14,890 bases of DNA, taken from contig JAFGUL010000186.1 of NCBI GenBank assembly GCA_016938535.1, forward strand, positions 1-14,890, in the 5' to 3' direction. The position numbers and the translations under genes are program-made. Shown here piece by piece: positions 8,201-14,804 of the stretch. How positions within the stretch are numbered: the stretch's first letter is position 1; every line of letters begins with the position of its first letter. This DNA is from Candidatus Delongbacteria bacterium (GTDB lineage Bacteria; Delongbacteria; UBA4055). The notes under the pieces were generated by a model that saw nothing but the letters and a program-made list of their open reading frames with translations, was not told the DNA's origin and searched no databases.

Positions 8201-9376
8201 ATGAATGTCGCTGATCTGATTTTCATAAACAAGAGCTGAACCTGAATTCAGTTTAAAGCTGATCGAAGGTTTTAAGAGTTCGCCCGACACATGAAGTTCG
8301 AGCGAATTATCGTCGCCGATAACGATCCTGTCCATTACGGCCGGTGCTCCGGTAATAATAACAGCATTTTTGATCTCCTGACCCGAAAGGTTCCTGAAAT
8401 CCAGAAAAATATCGCCGTTTGGATACATCATGTTGAATATTCTGCCCTTTCCCCTGAACGGCAGTCCGTTAAGCGTCCCCTGAAGATCGGCCAGTGATAT
8501 CATTCCGTTGAAATACGAAATATCTATGCCTGCGTCCTCAATACGCATGTTGTTGTTGAAAACGGCGTCAAGATCTGACAGATTAAAATTGCCCGACATA
8601 AAGAATTCACCCTCTGAACGCCTGTTGATCTCCAGTTTCGCATTTCCCGAATACCTTCCGTCGGTTATTCTGTAAAAGCCGAACGGAGATCTGAAATCGC
8701 TCAGATCATCGCTTCCGAACTTCAGATCAATATCGGCAGAATAATCGCTGTTGTCGATGACTCCCTTAAGAAAAACATTCTCTGTTTCGGAATTTAGAAA
8801 CATACCCCGGAGATCTATCACAATTTCATCATTTTCTGAATACTCGGCTTTTCCGTTCATGTTCCTGATCAGTTCAAGTCCCGTATCGGACACATAGGTC
8901 AAATTAACGCTGCCGATCTCAATCGATTTCACATAATCATTCTCGTTCAGAAAGGAAACAATCTGCCTGAAGTCATCGAAATCGAAATCCCAGTCGGTTT
9001 TTCCTGAAGGCTTCATTTCCGGGTTTATGCTTATATCGCATCCGTCTATTTTTACCGACTGAGCTCTGATCATGAGCCCTTTAAATCTGATCAGACCGGA
9101 AAGCGTTTCGGTTATTGACACCTCTGCCGTAAAATCTTTAAGAACCACGCTCACATTCTCTTTCTCATAAATGATGTTCTTCACATATATTCTGTTAAGA
9201 CCGAGAGAGATGCTTTCAATATCAAAATTGTCTGCTCTTACGGCAGGCCCTATTTTCTTTACTATATTGTCAATAAGTATCGGGGATATTATTGCTTTCT
9301 GAAGAAAATTATATAAAGTGGCAAGTATGATTACAGTCAGAATCGAGTAGTAAAATATCCTGCTTAAGATCTTCAA
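5219..9376 (-). CDS. TamB/AsmA-like outer-membrane assembly or lipid-transport protein (DUF490)
   Basis: A 1385-residue envelope protein. One N-terminal membrane anchor (about residues 5-27, FYYSILTVIILATLYNFL) is followed by more than 1000 residues of repetitive beta-rich sequence, expected to form a long periplasmic groove as in AsmA-like bridge proteins. The last 400 or so residues match the TamB C-terminal domain (DPYLKASGKTTVKTKADSTG, ISNLSIILTDQYG, ISPIESAIGRFLGASVSIRP). They end in Tyr-rich alternating segments (KLSFDYRLNNYVFTSAGYQY, ALTYRYRFF) like those that contact an outer-membrane barrel. TamB works with TamA or a BamA homologue, or moves phospholipids; no TamA is in this window. 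The start is TTG at 9376 with GGAG 7 nt upstream on the minus strand; no nearer ATG fits. It is tightly coupled to prfA (54 bp upstream) and the methyltransferase (4-bp overlap). Confidence 0.82.
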   Translation of the reverse strand: MKILSRIFYYSILTVIILATLYNFLQKAIISPILIDNIVKKIGPAVRADNFDIESISLGLNRIYVKNIIYEKENVSVVLKDFTAEVSITETLSGLIRFKGLMIRAQSVKIDGCDISINPEMKPSGKTDWDFDFDDFRQIVSFLNENDYVKSIEIGSVNLTYVSDTGLELIRNMNGKAEYSENDEIVIDLRGMFLNSETENVFLKGVIDNSDYSADIDLKFGSDDLSDFRSPFGFYRITDGRYSGNAKLEINRRSEGEFFMSGNFNLSDLDAVFNNNMRIEDAGIDISYFNGMISLADLQGTLNGLPFRGKGRIFNMMYPNGDIFLDFRNLSGQEIKNAVIITGAPAVMDRIVIGDDNSLELHVSGELLKPSISFKLNSGSALVYENQISDIHASGTFRSGDIIIKEAGLKSADVILSLSGNVNRIFLPDRNYNIGFKGTGALFKSLKFLNSAYLKEQSTLISGNINGDFSGLPEIRARINAYDFKNRQDEKTLTVDAFVNNGKTGVSIFDREMALLAEGEYVFTPGQYSLSGKNFMSFYELIYGKKILPDEKNIYFNISGDSDYFAVNAGSDDPNSVFFGQLNAKFDLNQPVLQTFVNWMPNDNNSYARPANFRIMKNNRILSLSDIYFDSKKVAGSVTLNLLNMALAGEIDAEKVDFGSFFRLDNLSTRTDLSLRMKGFLPDVRTDIYINENILKYRGYGDSIAIAGDAHAVLEGKNLGIERLKLYSGLENILSVEGEIKEFKNIDISTEGKISADMFNVFLKDIDLTGDIDYKAEFTGNRTDIRIRNSVINVENASVNKDRINSVKIKTSEFDSTGVLVNQFKVDAGRFLNLDAEGFLPYDDSDIYITGEFYGDLLGYLASKTSILTRATSEFEGRFTIDGKYKKPKIRDMELYILDGRVIPKGSPAGFNSIRSKIVVDENSNLKIIDFSMNAVNTGGLVKIRNAISEEGYGDIILPGGINMGNLSLLFDDRGIDFHAFRMMLPDDYGNFVLKGKNDDRFRIHKRDSRLVAEGRGIVRDAKITFPFLKTAGPKKEMSDFLKSIELDVELIPGSGNSYFYNLDMEEKSIWSRIVRSFRRLDDDLNNVLVNITPNNEGLMLKIPLGDPKKLVLTGELSGRNGTCNYSAFTFRVNEVSITFDENKSIFGKTDPYLKASGKTTVKTKADSTGFSGYEDIYLKVVTKEDGEVVDSEGARISNLSIILTDQYGNLWLEQEGKLSEIDTRGTMMEMFNEAVDARVLSPFISPIESAIGRFLGASVSIRPTISRNFIDRELGLLEVPESYAEYFLGSEFYISKFLTDNLALTWNSQYIGSEEYIEITEREYGYKNKLSFDYRLNNYVFTSAGYQYDSIQDEYGYNLALTYRYRFFNISEPYNYIKNFLRLK

Positions 9377-9430
9377 TAGAAGGCTCCGGGATTTTTAGCA
9401 CCTGTTTCGCCCCGTCGAAATAATTAAATT

Positions 9431-10495
9431 TTACACTCCGGCTCTTAGTTTTTCGGCTTTATCTTCAAGTATGAGCGCTTCAATTATTTCATCGATGTTT
9501 CCTGCCATTATGGAATCGAGCTTGTAAAGTGTCAGACCGATACGGTGGTCGGTCATTCTTCCCTGAGGAAAATTGTAAGTTCTTATCTTTGCGCTTCTGT
9601 CTCCCGAACCCACCTGCAGTTTCCGTACCTGTGTTTCCTTTTCCGTTGCTTTCCGGATCTGATCTTCCTTAAGCCTTGATGCGAGAATTTTCATAGCAGA
9701 ATTTCTGTTCTTAAGCTGTGAACGCTCGTTCTGGCATGTCACCACAGTACCGGTAGGAAGATGCGTTATCCTGATCGCTGAATCAGTAGTGTTCACATGC
9801 TGCCCGCCTGCACCCTGAGAACGGTAAGTGTCGATCTTGAGATCTTTTTCCGCGATCTCGATCTCTTCGATCTCCGTCTGAGGCAGAACCGCTACGGAGG
9901 CTGCCGAAGTATGAACCCTGCCCTGAGTTTCTGTGGCAGGAACTCTCTGGACCCTGTGGACGCCGGACTCGAACTTGAGTTTACCGTAAACCTCATCACC
10001 GGAAACCTCGATCACGGCTTCTTTGAGCACATTCGGACCGGTTTCGTTAAAATCTATCGTCTCGAATTTCCATCCTGACTTTTCTGCATATTTCTGATAC
10101 ATTTTGTAAAGATCGAAGGCGAACAGTCCGGCTTCGTCACCCCCCGTTCCCGCTCTGATCTCAAGATAAACATCTTTATTGTCGTTGGGATCTTTGGGAA
10201 CAAGAAGCAGCTTGAGTTCCTCAGTAAGCTCTTCCTTGACGGGAGTCATTTCTTCTATCTCAGCCTCTGCCATTTCTACTATCTCGGTATCGGTATTTTT
10301 GAGAAGCTCTTTAGCCTGAGCGATATTATCATCTATCTTAAGAAGCTGTTCATATTTTTCGACGATCGTTTCAAGTCTGGATCTTTCTTTCCCGATATCT
10401 TTCATCTGATCTCTGTCCTTATGAACTTCGGGATCTGAAAGTTTCGCTGTCAGTTCATCGAATTTGTCTTTTATTTTCTGAAGTTTATCGTACAT
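9431..10495 (-). CDS. prfA: Peptide chain release factor 1
   Basis: RF1 of 354 residues (E. coli 360) ends translation at UAA and UAG. The N-terminal helical domain spans about 1-100. The codon-recognition motif is PAT at 186-188 within HRVQRVPATETQGRVH, the RF1 type rather than the SPF of RF2. The catalytic GGQ is at 230-232 within RSQGAGGQHVNTTDSAIRI, and the C-terminus carries the normal QGRMTDHRIGLTLYKLD segment. It is intact, so UAG should be read as stop here, which bears on the amber codon in the S41 gene. The ATG at 10495 is 6 bp after the stop of the ssnA-like gene, with AGGA upstream, so the two are co-transcribed. The gene is not accompanied by its frequent partner prmC. Confidence 0.97.
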   Translation of the reverse strand: MYDKLQKIKDKFDELTAKLSDPEVHKDRDQMKDIGKERSRLETIVEKYEQLLKIDDNIAQAKELLKNTDTEIVEMAEAEIEEMTPVKEELTEELKLLLVPKDPNDNKDVYLEIRAGTGGDEAGLFAFDLYKMYQKYAEKSGWKFETIDFNETGPNVLKEAVIEVSGDEVYGKLKFESGVHRVQRVPATETQGRVHTSAASVAVLPQTEIEEIEIAEKDLKIDTYRSQGAGGQHVNTTDSAIRITHLPTGTVVTCQNERSQLKNRNSAMKILASRLKEDQIRKATEKETQVRKLQVGSGDRSAKIRTYNFPQGRMTDHRIGLTLYKLDSIMAGNIDEIIEALILEDKAEKLRAGV

Positions 10496-10501
10496 CTGAT
10501 C

Positions 10502-11833
10502 CTACTTTGTATTCAGTTCTTTTGCGTATTCTATGAATTTGCTGTTAAGATCGGCCTCATCAATACCTGCCAGCTCGAAGTCTTTCATGACTATATTGCC
10601 GTTAATGACCGATGTCGCCACCCTTGACTGAAGAATACCGAAGATCAGGTGTGTATGGAAATTTTCGGGAGTTATCTCGTTTTCCGGCAGATAATCAACA
10701 AATATAAGATCGGCCGCCGCGCCCGGTTTGATCTCGCCGATGGATTTTGATACGAAATTATTTGCAAGTCTGAAACTTGATTTTGTGAGTATTCCTGATA
10801 TTTCGGCATTTCCTGAATTATATCCCTTCAGTCTCTGTCTTAAAATCCTGTGGGCAAAAGAAGCTTCAGACATTACTGAATGATAGATGCCGTCTGAACC
10901 GAAACCTAGAGGTATCTCTCTTTCGATCAGATCTTCGATCGGTGCGAAATCAAGACCTTTGTAATAAGCTGAAGAAGGTGACAGTACAATTCCCGACCGG
11001 GCTTCTTTGATTATGTCCATGTCGGTATCGTCTATGTAGTTTGTCGATGCAAGTATGGTCTTTTTGGTCAGAAGTCCGATGTCAAAGAGTCTGTCTATGC
11101 AGTATTTTTTATCAAAATTCTTGATCGATATCTCATCCTCATTCTCGGTTTCAGAAAGATGGACTACTACACCGGTCTGTGTTCTTTCTGTGAATCTGGA
11201 GACGGCTCTGAGCATTGAATCCGATGACTGATTCGCATTATAAAGTCCGATCACGCCGGTAACGAGCGGGTTGTTCTTGTATTCTTCGGTAAACTCCGCA
11301 TTCATCTTAAACATCCTTTCAGCTTCGTCAGCACCGTTCCTGTTGCTTATCTCGTAACCGAGAACGCCTCTCATGGAAAGTTCTTCGAAAGCTTCGGCAA
11401 TATCGTAAAGGGATTCGTCTATGCAGCTCGGGCTTGAATGAAGGTTGAATATAGTTGTCACACCTGATTTTATTGAATTGATTATACCTTTAACAGCTGA
11501 ATAGTATATGCCGTCAGAAGAAAGTTTCTGTGCAAGAGGCCACCAGTATCCGTCCATGAATTCGCTGTAACCGCCCGTCTTTTTAACATTCATAGGAATG
11601 TTGGAAAAAAATCCGCTGTAAAGATGATTGTGGAAATCTACGAAACCCGGCATCACGATCCTGCCTTTTGCGTCGACCTTATTTGGTTCTGTAGAATATT
11701 TCATCATCATTTCTTTTTCTGTTCCGAACTCGAGTATGGTACCCCTGCCGACATAAATTGCACCGTTCCTGATATTTGCCGGTTTAGCACCGAAAGTGAG
11801 TATATTTGCGTTGTAGATAAGGAAATTTTCCAT
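10502..11833 (-). CDS. ssnA: SsnA-family amidohydrolase, divergent active site
   Basis: A 443-residue amidohydrolase-superfamily protein most like E. coli SsnA as I recall it: GRIVMPGFVDFHNHLYSG, YWWPLAQKLSSDGIYYSAVK, SIKSGVTTIFNLHSSPS and HLIFGILQSRVATSVINGN have close counterparts. SsnA is a putative aminohydrolase that travels with selenium-dependent molybdenum hydroxylase genes; its substrate is unknown. Present metal ligands are the HxH pair (H68, H70), the beta-5 His (H225, VVVHLSE) and the beta-8 Asp (D314, GFGSDG). The beta-6 His, usually in an AHG motif, is replaced by Ser (LAST, 261-264). Two other usual histidines (AHAPFT, HNxxSN) are also lost (LYNANQ, LSPSSA). The frame opens at 11893, but AGGAGG on the minus strand places the start at ATG 11833 (MENFLIYNAN). 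First gene of the operon; the family is sure, orthology to SsnA moderate. Confidence 0.75.
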   Translation of the reverse strand: MENFLIYNANILTFGAKPANIRNGAIYVGRGTILEFGTEKEMMMKYSTEPNKVDAKGRIVMPGFVDFHNHLYSGFFSNIPMNVKKTGGYSEFMDGYWWPLAQKLSSDGIYYSAVKGIINSIKSGVTTIFNLHSSPSCIDESLYDIAEAFEELSMRGVLGYEISNRNGADEAERMFKMNAEFTEEYKNNPLVTGVIGLYNANQSSDSMLRAVSRFTERTQTGVVVHLSETENEDEISIKNFDKKYCIDRLFDIGLLTKKTILASTNYIDDTDMDIIKEARSGIVLSPSSAYYKGLDFAPIEDLIEREIPLGFGSDGIYHSVMSEASFAHRILRQRLKGYNSGNAEISGILTKSSFRLANNFVSKSIGEIKPGAAADLIFVDYLPENEITPENFHTHLIFGILQSRVATSVINGNIVMKDFELAGIDEADLNSKFIEYAKELNTK

Positions 11834-11866
11834 AATTTGACCTCCTGTCATTAATAAAGAGCTAAA

Positions 11867-11893
11867 AGTATATAAAAATAAGTGTTTTTGCAA
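11867..11893 (-). promoter_or_regulatory. Likely promoter of the ssnA-prfA-tamB operon
   Basis: On the minus strand TTGCAA (11893-11888) is followed by TATACT (11872-11867) with a short 15-bp spacer, or by TACTTT with a 17-bp spacer. This lies about 34 bp upstream of the ATG at 11833. It is the best candidate in the divergent region, but the spacing is not ideal. Confidence 0.45.
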
Positions 11894-11932
11894 GATATTT
11901 TACTGCGATTTTGCAGGGTGCCATAATTCCAC

Positions 11933-11961
11933 TTGACAATTGAAATCTTCTTTCTTATATT
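11933..11961 (+). promoter_or_regulatory. Consensus sigma70 promoter of rpsT
   Basis: TTGACA at 11933-11938, a 17-bp spacer and TATATT at 11956-11961: a perfect -35 with a strong -10, 46 bp upstream of the rpsT start. The leader is about 40 nt and contains AAGGAG at 11997-12002. Confidence 0.85.
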
Positions 11962-12007
11962 TTCACGCTCGTTGGTTCAAGGGTAAAAAAAGCTGGAAGG
12001 AGTAAAA

Positions 12008-12280
12008 ATGCCCCATCATAAGTCAACCGCGAAAAGGTTGAAGAAGTCAAAAGTCGAGAACGCATATAACCGTCATTACAGGTCAATGATGAAGACCGTT
12101 ATCAAAAAAGTCAGAGCTTCTCAGACAAAAGATGAAGCCTCAAAGAATTATGTCCTGGCTCAGACGGTACTTGACAAAATGGTTACAAAAGGCATAATCA
12201 AAAAGAACAATGCCTCGAACAAAAAATCAAGGTTGTCGGATTTTATTAAAAAATTAGAACCGGAAACAGGAAAGAATTAA
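12008..12280 (+). CDS. rpsT: 30S ribosomal protein S20
   Basis: A 90-residue basic protein matching S20, which binds 16S rRNA early in small-subunit assembly. The start MPHHKSTAKRLKKSKVENAYN replaces the MANIKSAKKR of E. coli. The family hallmark YRSMMKTVIKKV (E. coli RSMMRTFIKKV) follows, and the second helix pair ends with LDKMVTKGIIKKNNASNKKSRL (E. coli [22 protein letters not shown]). Length is normal. The ATG has AAGGAG 5 nt upstream, a consensus promoter in front, and a strong terminator immediately after the stop, so most transcription should be of rpsT alone. It is divergent from the ssnA-prfA operon. Confidence 0.96.
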   Translation: MPHHKSTAKRLKKSKVENAYNRHYRSMMKTVIKKVRASQTKDEASKNYVLAQTVLDKMVTKGIIKKNNASNKKSRLSDFIKKLEPETGKN

Positions 12281-12281
12281 G

Positions 12282-12308
12282 AAAAAGCAGCCTTGAGCTG
12301 CTTTTTTT
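12282..12308 (+). terminator. Rho-independent terminator after rpsT
   Basis: AAAAAGCAGC (12282-12291) pairs with GCTGCTTTTT (12297-12306) around the loop CTTGA, followed by T through 12308. It starts one base after the rpsT stop and ends 10 bp before the ATG of the next gene. Confidence 0.9.
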
Positions 12309-12318
12309 GTATTTAATC

Positions 12319-12936
12319 ATGAGAACGCTGATAATCGGAGATATTCACGGGTGTTACGGAGAACTTCAATCTCTGGTTGAAAAGTTCGATCCGGCAGGTA
12401 AAGACAGAATATTTTCGGTCGGAGATGTGATAAACAGAGGTCCCGAATCCGGCAAGTGCATTTCCCTTTTAAAACAGCTCAATGTCAAAACGATCATGGG
12501 CAATCACGAACACTGGTATCTTAAATCGTATCCCTTTAATGACAATTCTGTTCCATCTTTCAACTTCAGAAAACTTGAGATCGAAGAACACCTGGAGTGG
12601 ATGCAGTCGCTTCCGTATTATCTGATCGTTGACGATTTTATTCTTGTCCATGCAGGTTTTGACCCTTCAGTAGCATTTAAGGATAATTCTCATGAAATCC
12701 TCGTTTCGGTCAGAACACTTTCTCACACTAATCTCCCCTGGTTTGACGGTTACTACGGCACAAAGCACATCTATTTTGGACACTGGGCTAAGCTCGGTCT
12801 GTTTTTCGGGAAAAATGTCACGAACCTTGACACCGGATGCGTTTACGGTGGGAAACTTTCAGGCTATATCGTTGAGGAGAACAGACTTATTCAGATAAAC
12901 GCTAGAAAAACTTATGTAATACCCGGCGGAAAGTAA
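12319..12936 (+). CDS. PPP-family metallophosphoesterase (ApaH/Ser-Thr phosphatase-like)
   Basis: A 205-residue two-metal phosphatase. The full PPP motif set is present: GDIHG (7-11), GDVINRGP (35-42), GNHE (61-64), VHAGF (110-114), FGHW (153-156) and DTGCVYGG (171-178). In classical protein phosphatases the second motif is GDxxDRG; here Asp is Asn, whereas ApaH has Ala, so that position does not rule out activity. Substrates could be diadenosine polyphosphates or phosphoproteins; sequence alone does not decide. The frame opens at TTG 12307, inside the rpsT terminator, so ATG 12319 (MRTLIIGDIHG) is preferred. No ribosome binding site is visible before it, unusual for this window. It ends 3 bp before selD, so the pair is probably one transcript, fed by readthrough of the terminator or by a promoter I could not identify. 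Confidence 0.85.
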   Translation: MRTLIIGDIHGCYGELQSLVEKFDPAGKDRIFSVGDVINRGPESGKCISLLKQLNVKTIMGNHEHWYLKSYPFNDNSVPSFNFRKLEIEEHLEWMQSLPYYLIVDDFILVHAGFDPSVAFKDNSHEILVSVRTLSHTNLPWFDGYYGTKHIYFGHWAKLGLFFGKNVTNLDTGCVYGGKLSGYIVEENRLIQINARKTYVIPGGK

Positions 12937-12939
12937 ACT

Positions 12940-13992
12940 ATGAAAAAGATCAACGCGAATTATGAAGATCCGAAGCTTACCAGACATGTGAAAGCCGCAG
13001 GCTGAGCGGGGAAGGTAAGTCCGGAGGACCTGAATACAATAATCGGCGGATTGAAATTCCCGAAAAATGAGAATGTACTCATCGGTTTCGAAGGAAGCGA
13101 TGATGCCGGTGTTTATAGAATAAATGAAGAAACTGCGATCGTCCAGACTCTCGATTTTATTACTCCTGTAGTTGACGACCCCTACACATACGGCTGCATA
13201 GCGGCTGCGAACAGCCTGAGCGATATTTTCGCGATGGGTGCAAGAGTTTTAACTGCGATGAATATTGTGGCTTACGATTCTTGCAATATCACAAAAGAAA
13301 TGCTCTCGGACATACTTCAGGGCGGGATTGACAAAGTCACAGAAGCGGGTGGAGTTATTCTCGGAGGTCATACGATAGATGACATAGAGATGAAATACGG
13401 ACTTTCAGTTACGGGGACTGTTCACCCTTCTAAAGCTTTGCGAAATAACAGCGTTAAAGCCGGAGACATGATCATTCTTACCAAACCGATAGGCTCCGGA
13501 GTGATCACGACCGCATGGAAAGGCGAAATGGCCGAAAAAATTCATCTTGATAAAGCTGCCGAATGGATGGCTGAATTGAACATGAAGGCATCGGAAATAG
13601 CGGTCGGGAGCGGGGTTAATGCAATGACCGATGTTACCGGATTCGGGCTCCTCGGACACCTTTGCGAAATGACGGGCAGTAGTTTTGGAGCTGAACTGAA
13701 CTTTAATTCGATACCATTAATGGAAGGAGCAAAGAAATATGCTGAAATGATGCTTTTTCCCGGCGGATCTGTCAGAAATGAAAAATATTTCAAAGATAAG
13801 GTTGATGCAAAAAATCTTTCGGACTTTGAAAGAATGCTGCTCTTTGACGCACAGACCTCCGGAGGCCTCCTTATCTCGGTACCGGAAGAAAAAGCTGATA
13901 TCCTTTTAAAAAAGATTCATGATGCCGGAATAGAGATCGCAGCAGTTATCGGTCAGATCAATTCCAATGAAGGTAAAATCACAATAAAATAA
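12940..13992 (+). CDS. selD: Selenide, water dikinase with selenocysteine at the active site (in-frame TGA)
   Basis: SelD makes selenophosphate from selenide and ATP, the selenium donor for selenocysteine and selenouridine. The frame from ATG 12940 reads MKKINANYEDPKLTRHVKAA, then Gly, TGA (13003-13005, codon 22), then AGKVSPEDLNTIIGGLKFPK, continuing without a break to TAA at 13992 (350 residues with Sec). The TGA falls exactly where E. coli SelD has catalytic Cys17 (GCGCK); Lys25 matches essential Lys20. Downstream motifs are typical: SDDAGVYRI, QTLDFITPVVDDPYTYGCIA, ANSLSDIFAMGARVLTAMNI, GGHTIDD, TDVTGFGLLGHL and the closing AQTSGGLLIS. Sec-containing SelD is known, for example in Haemophilus influenzae. 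A caller that stops at TGA would begin at TTG 13051 and lose the active site. It follows the phosphatase by 3 bp; GGCGGAAAG is a weak ribosome binding site. SelA, SelB and selC are not in this window. Confidence 0.92.
13006..13045 (+). promoter_or_regulatory. Candidate bacterial SECIS element in selD mRNA
   Basis: Bacterial SECIS hairpins lie inside the coding sequence just after the UGA. Here GTCC (13019-13022) pairs with GGAC (13026-13029) around a GGA loop, or AGGT (13013-13016) pairs with ACCT (13028-13031) around a larger loop. The hairpin starts 8 to 14 nt after the TGA, the expected distance. I cannot decide between the folds by eye. Confidence 0.45.
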
Positions 13993-14050
13993 TTACCGAT
14001 AAAATAATTTGACCGGTTTACCGTTTACATAACAAAAACGGAGAGCAACA
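13984..14050 (+). promoter_or_regulatory. Short selD to next-gene spacer with repeats
   Basis: ATAAAATAATT occurs at 13984-13994 and 13999-14009 (15-bp period), spanning the selD stop. CCGTTT (14021-14026) and AAACGG (14036-14041) form a 6-bp inverted repeat with a 9-nt loop. TTGACC at 14010-14015 may be a -35, but no good -10 follows at the usual distance. GGAGAG at 14040-14045 is the ribosome binding site of the next gene. Confidence 0.35.
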
Positions 14051-14686
14051 ATGAAAATATATATAACTTCGCTTATGATCATGTTAATTTCTTTGGCTCC
14101 TCTTTATTCCCAGCCTCCGTTAGAAGACTGTCCCGTACCTGATGACTGTATGGACAGACCTCATGAATTTCCGCCGGACAATGAAGGTCCCGAATTTATG
14201 AACAAAAGAATGGGCAGAATGCCGAAAGAAAGAATAGATAAGGCAATGGAAATGCTAAGCGATCAGTTCCCTCAATTCCACGGCAGGCTTGAAGAAATAA
14301 GAACATCTCACCCTCCCGTTTTTTACAGAACAATGCATAAATTAAGAATGTTCCTGAGGAACGAAGGAAAAAATCCCGAGAGCAAAGAAAAACTCATCCG
14401 CGTATTCAATAAAGAGATCGACCTCGACCTTCTCGTTGAAAAGCATTATAAAGAAAAAGATGAGGCAAAAAAGAGCGAAATCAAGTCCGAAATGCTCAGG
14501 ATCATGTCAGAAACTTTCGACAGCAAAGAAGAACTTAAGCTTGAGATAATAAAAAAGATCGAAAAGAACCTCGAAACCAAAAAAAATGAGTATCTCAAAA
14601 GACAGGATAATAAAGAGCAGATAATCAAGAATGACCTTGAAAGGATTCTGAAAATGCGCGAAAAGGCTGAAAAAGAAGCCGAATAG
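14051..14686 (+). CDS. Secreted, charged coiled-coil protein of unknown function
   Basis: A 211-residue protein I do not recognise. MKIYITSLMIMLISLAPLYS is a typical Sec signal peptide, probably cleaved near residue 20, with no lipobox. Residues 21-58 are rich in Pro, Met, Asp and Glu, with two Cys (27 and 33, in EDCPVPDDC) that could form a disulfide or bind a metal. Residues about 58-211 are highly charged and helical, with long Lys/Glu runs (KKIEKNLETKKNEYLKRQDN, LERILKMREKAEKEAE) suggesting a coiled coil. Overall shape recalls small periplasmic helical proteins such as the Spy/CpxP or heavy-metal-sensor group, but their LTxxQ motif is not evident, so this is only a resemblance. The ATG at 14051 has GGAGAG upstream, 58 bp after selD. 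It may be co-transcribed with selD; no role in selenium metabolism can be claimed. Confidence 0.8.
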   Translation: MKIYITSLMIMLISLAPLYSQPPLEDCPVPDDCMDRPHEFPPDNEGPEFMNKRMGRMPKERIDKAMEMLSDQFPQFHGRLEEIRTSHPPVFYRTMHKLRMFLRNEGKNPESKEKLIRVFNKEIDLDLLVEKHYKEKDEAKKSEIKSEMLRIMSETFDSKEELKLEIIKKIEKNLETKKNEYLKRQDNKEQIIKNDLERILKMREKAEKEAE

Positions 14687-14731
14687 ATCTGTTTTCCAAT
14701 AAACATTCCCTAAATTCACTAAAATTTTCCT

Positions 14732-14760
14732 TTGGTTTAAAAATCAAATGTAGTTATATT
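14732..14760 (+). promoter_or_regulatory. Sigma70-like promoter of the last gene
   Basis: TTGGTT (14732-14737), a 17-bp spacer and TATATT (14755-14760), about 45 bp upstream of the ATG at 14805. The -10 and spacing match the rpsT and AbrB-type promoters in this window. No terminator is visible between the preceding stop (14686) and this promoter. Confidence 0.7.
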
Positions 14761-14804
14761 ATGACATACAGCATATATTTCAACAAATCAACCAGGGAGG
14801 TATA

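Noticed and set aside
9405..9420. Hairpin TTTCG/CGAAA between prfA and the tamB-like gene as a terminator
   Set aside because: The stem is only 5 bp and no T-run follows on the minus strand, so it would not end transcription.
11834..11893. N-terminal extension MQKHLFLYTFSSLLMTGGQ on the ssnA-like protein
   Set aside because: It includes the ribosome binding site AGGAGG and the promoter -10 region, and the amidohydrolase family starts at MENFLIYNAN.
13051..13992. selD starting at TTG 13051
   Set aside because: This removes the catalytic Sec/Cys and Lys region, and the preceding 37 codons encode the conserved SelD N-terminus in the same frame.
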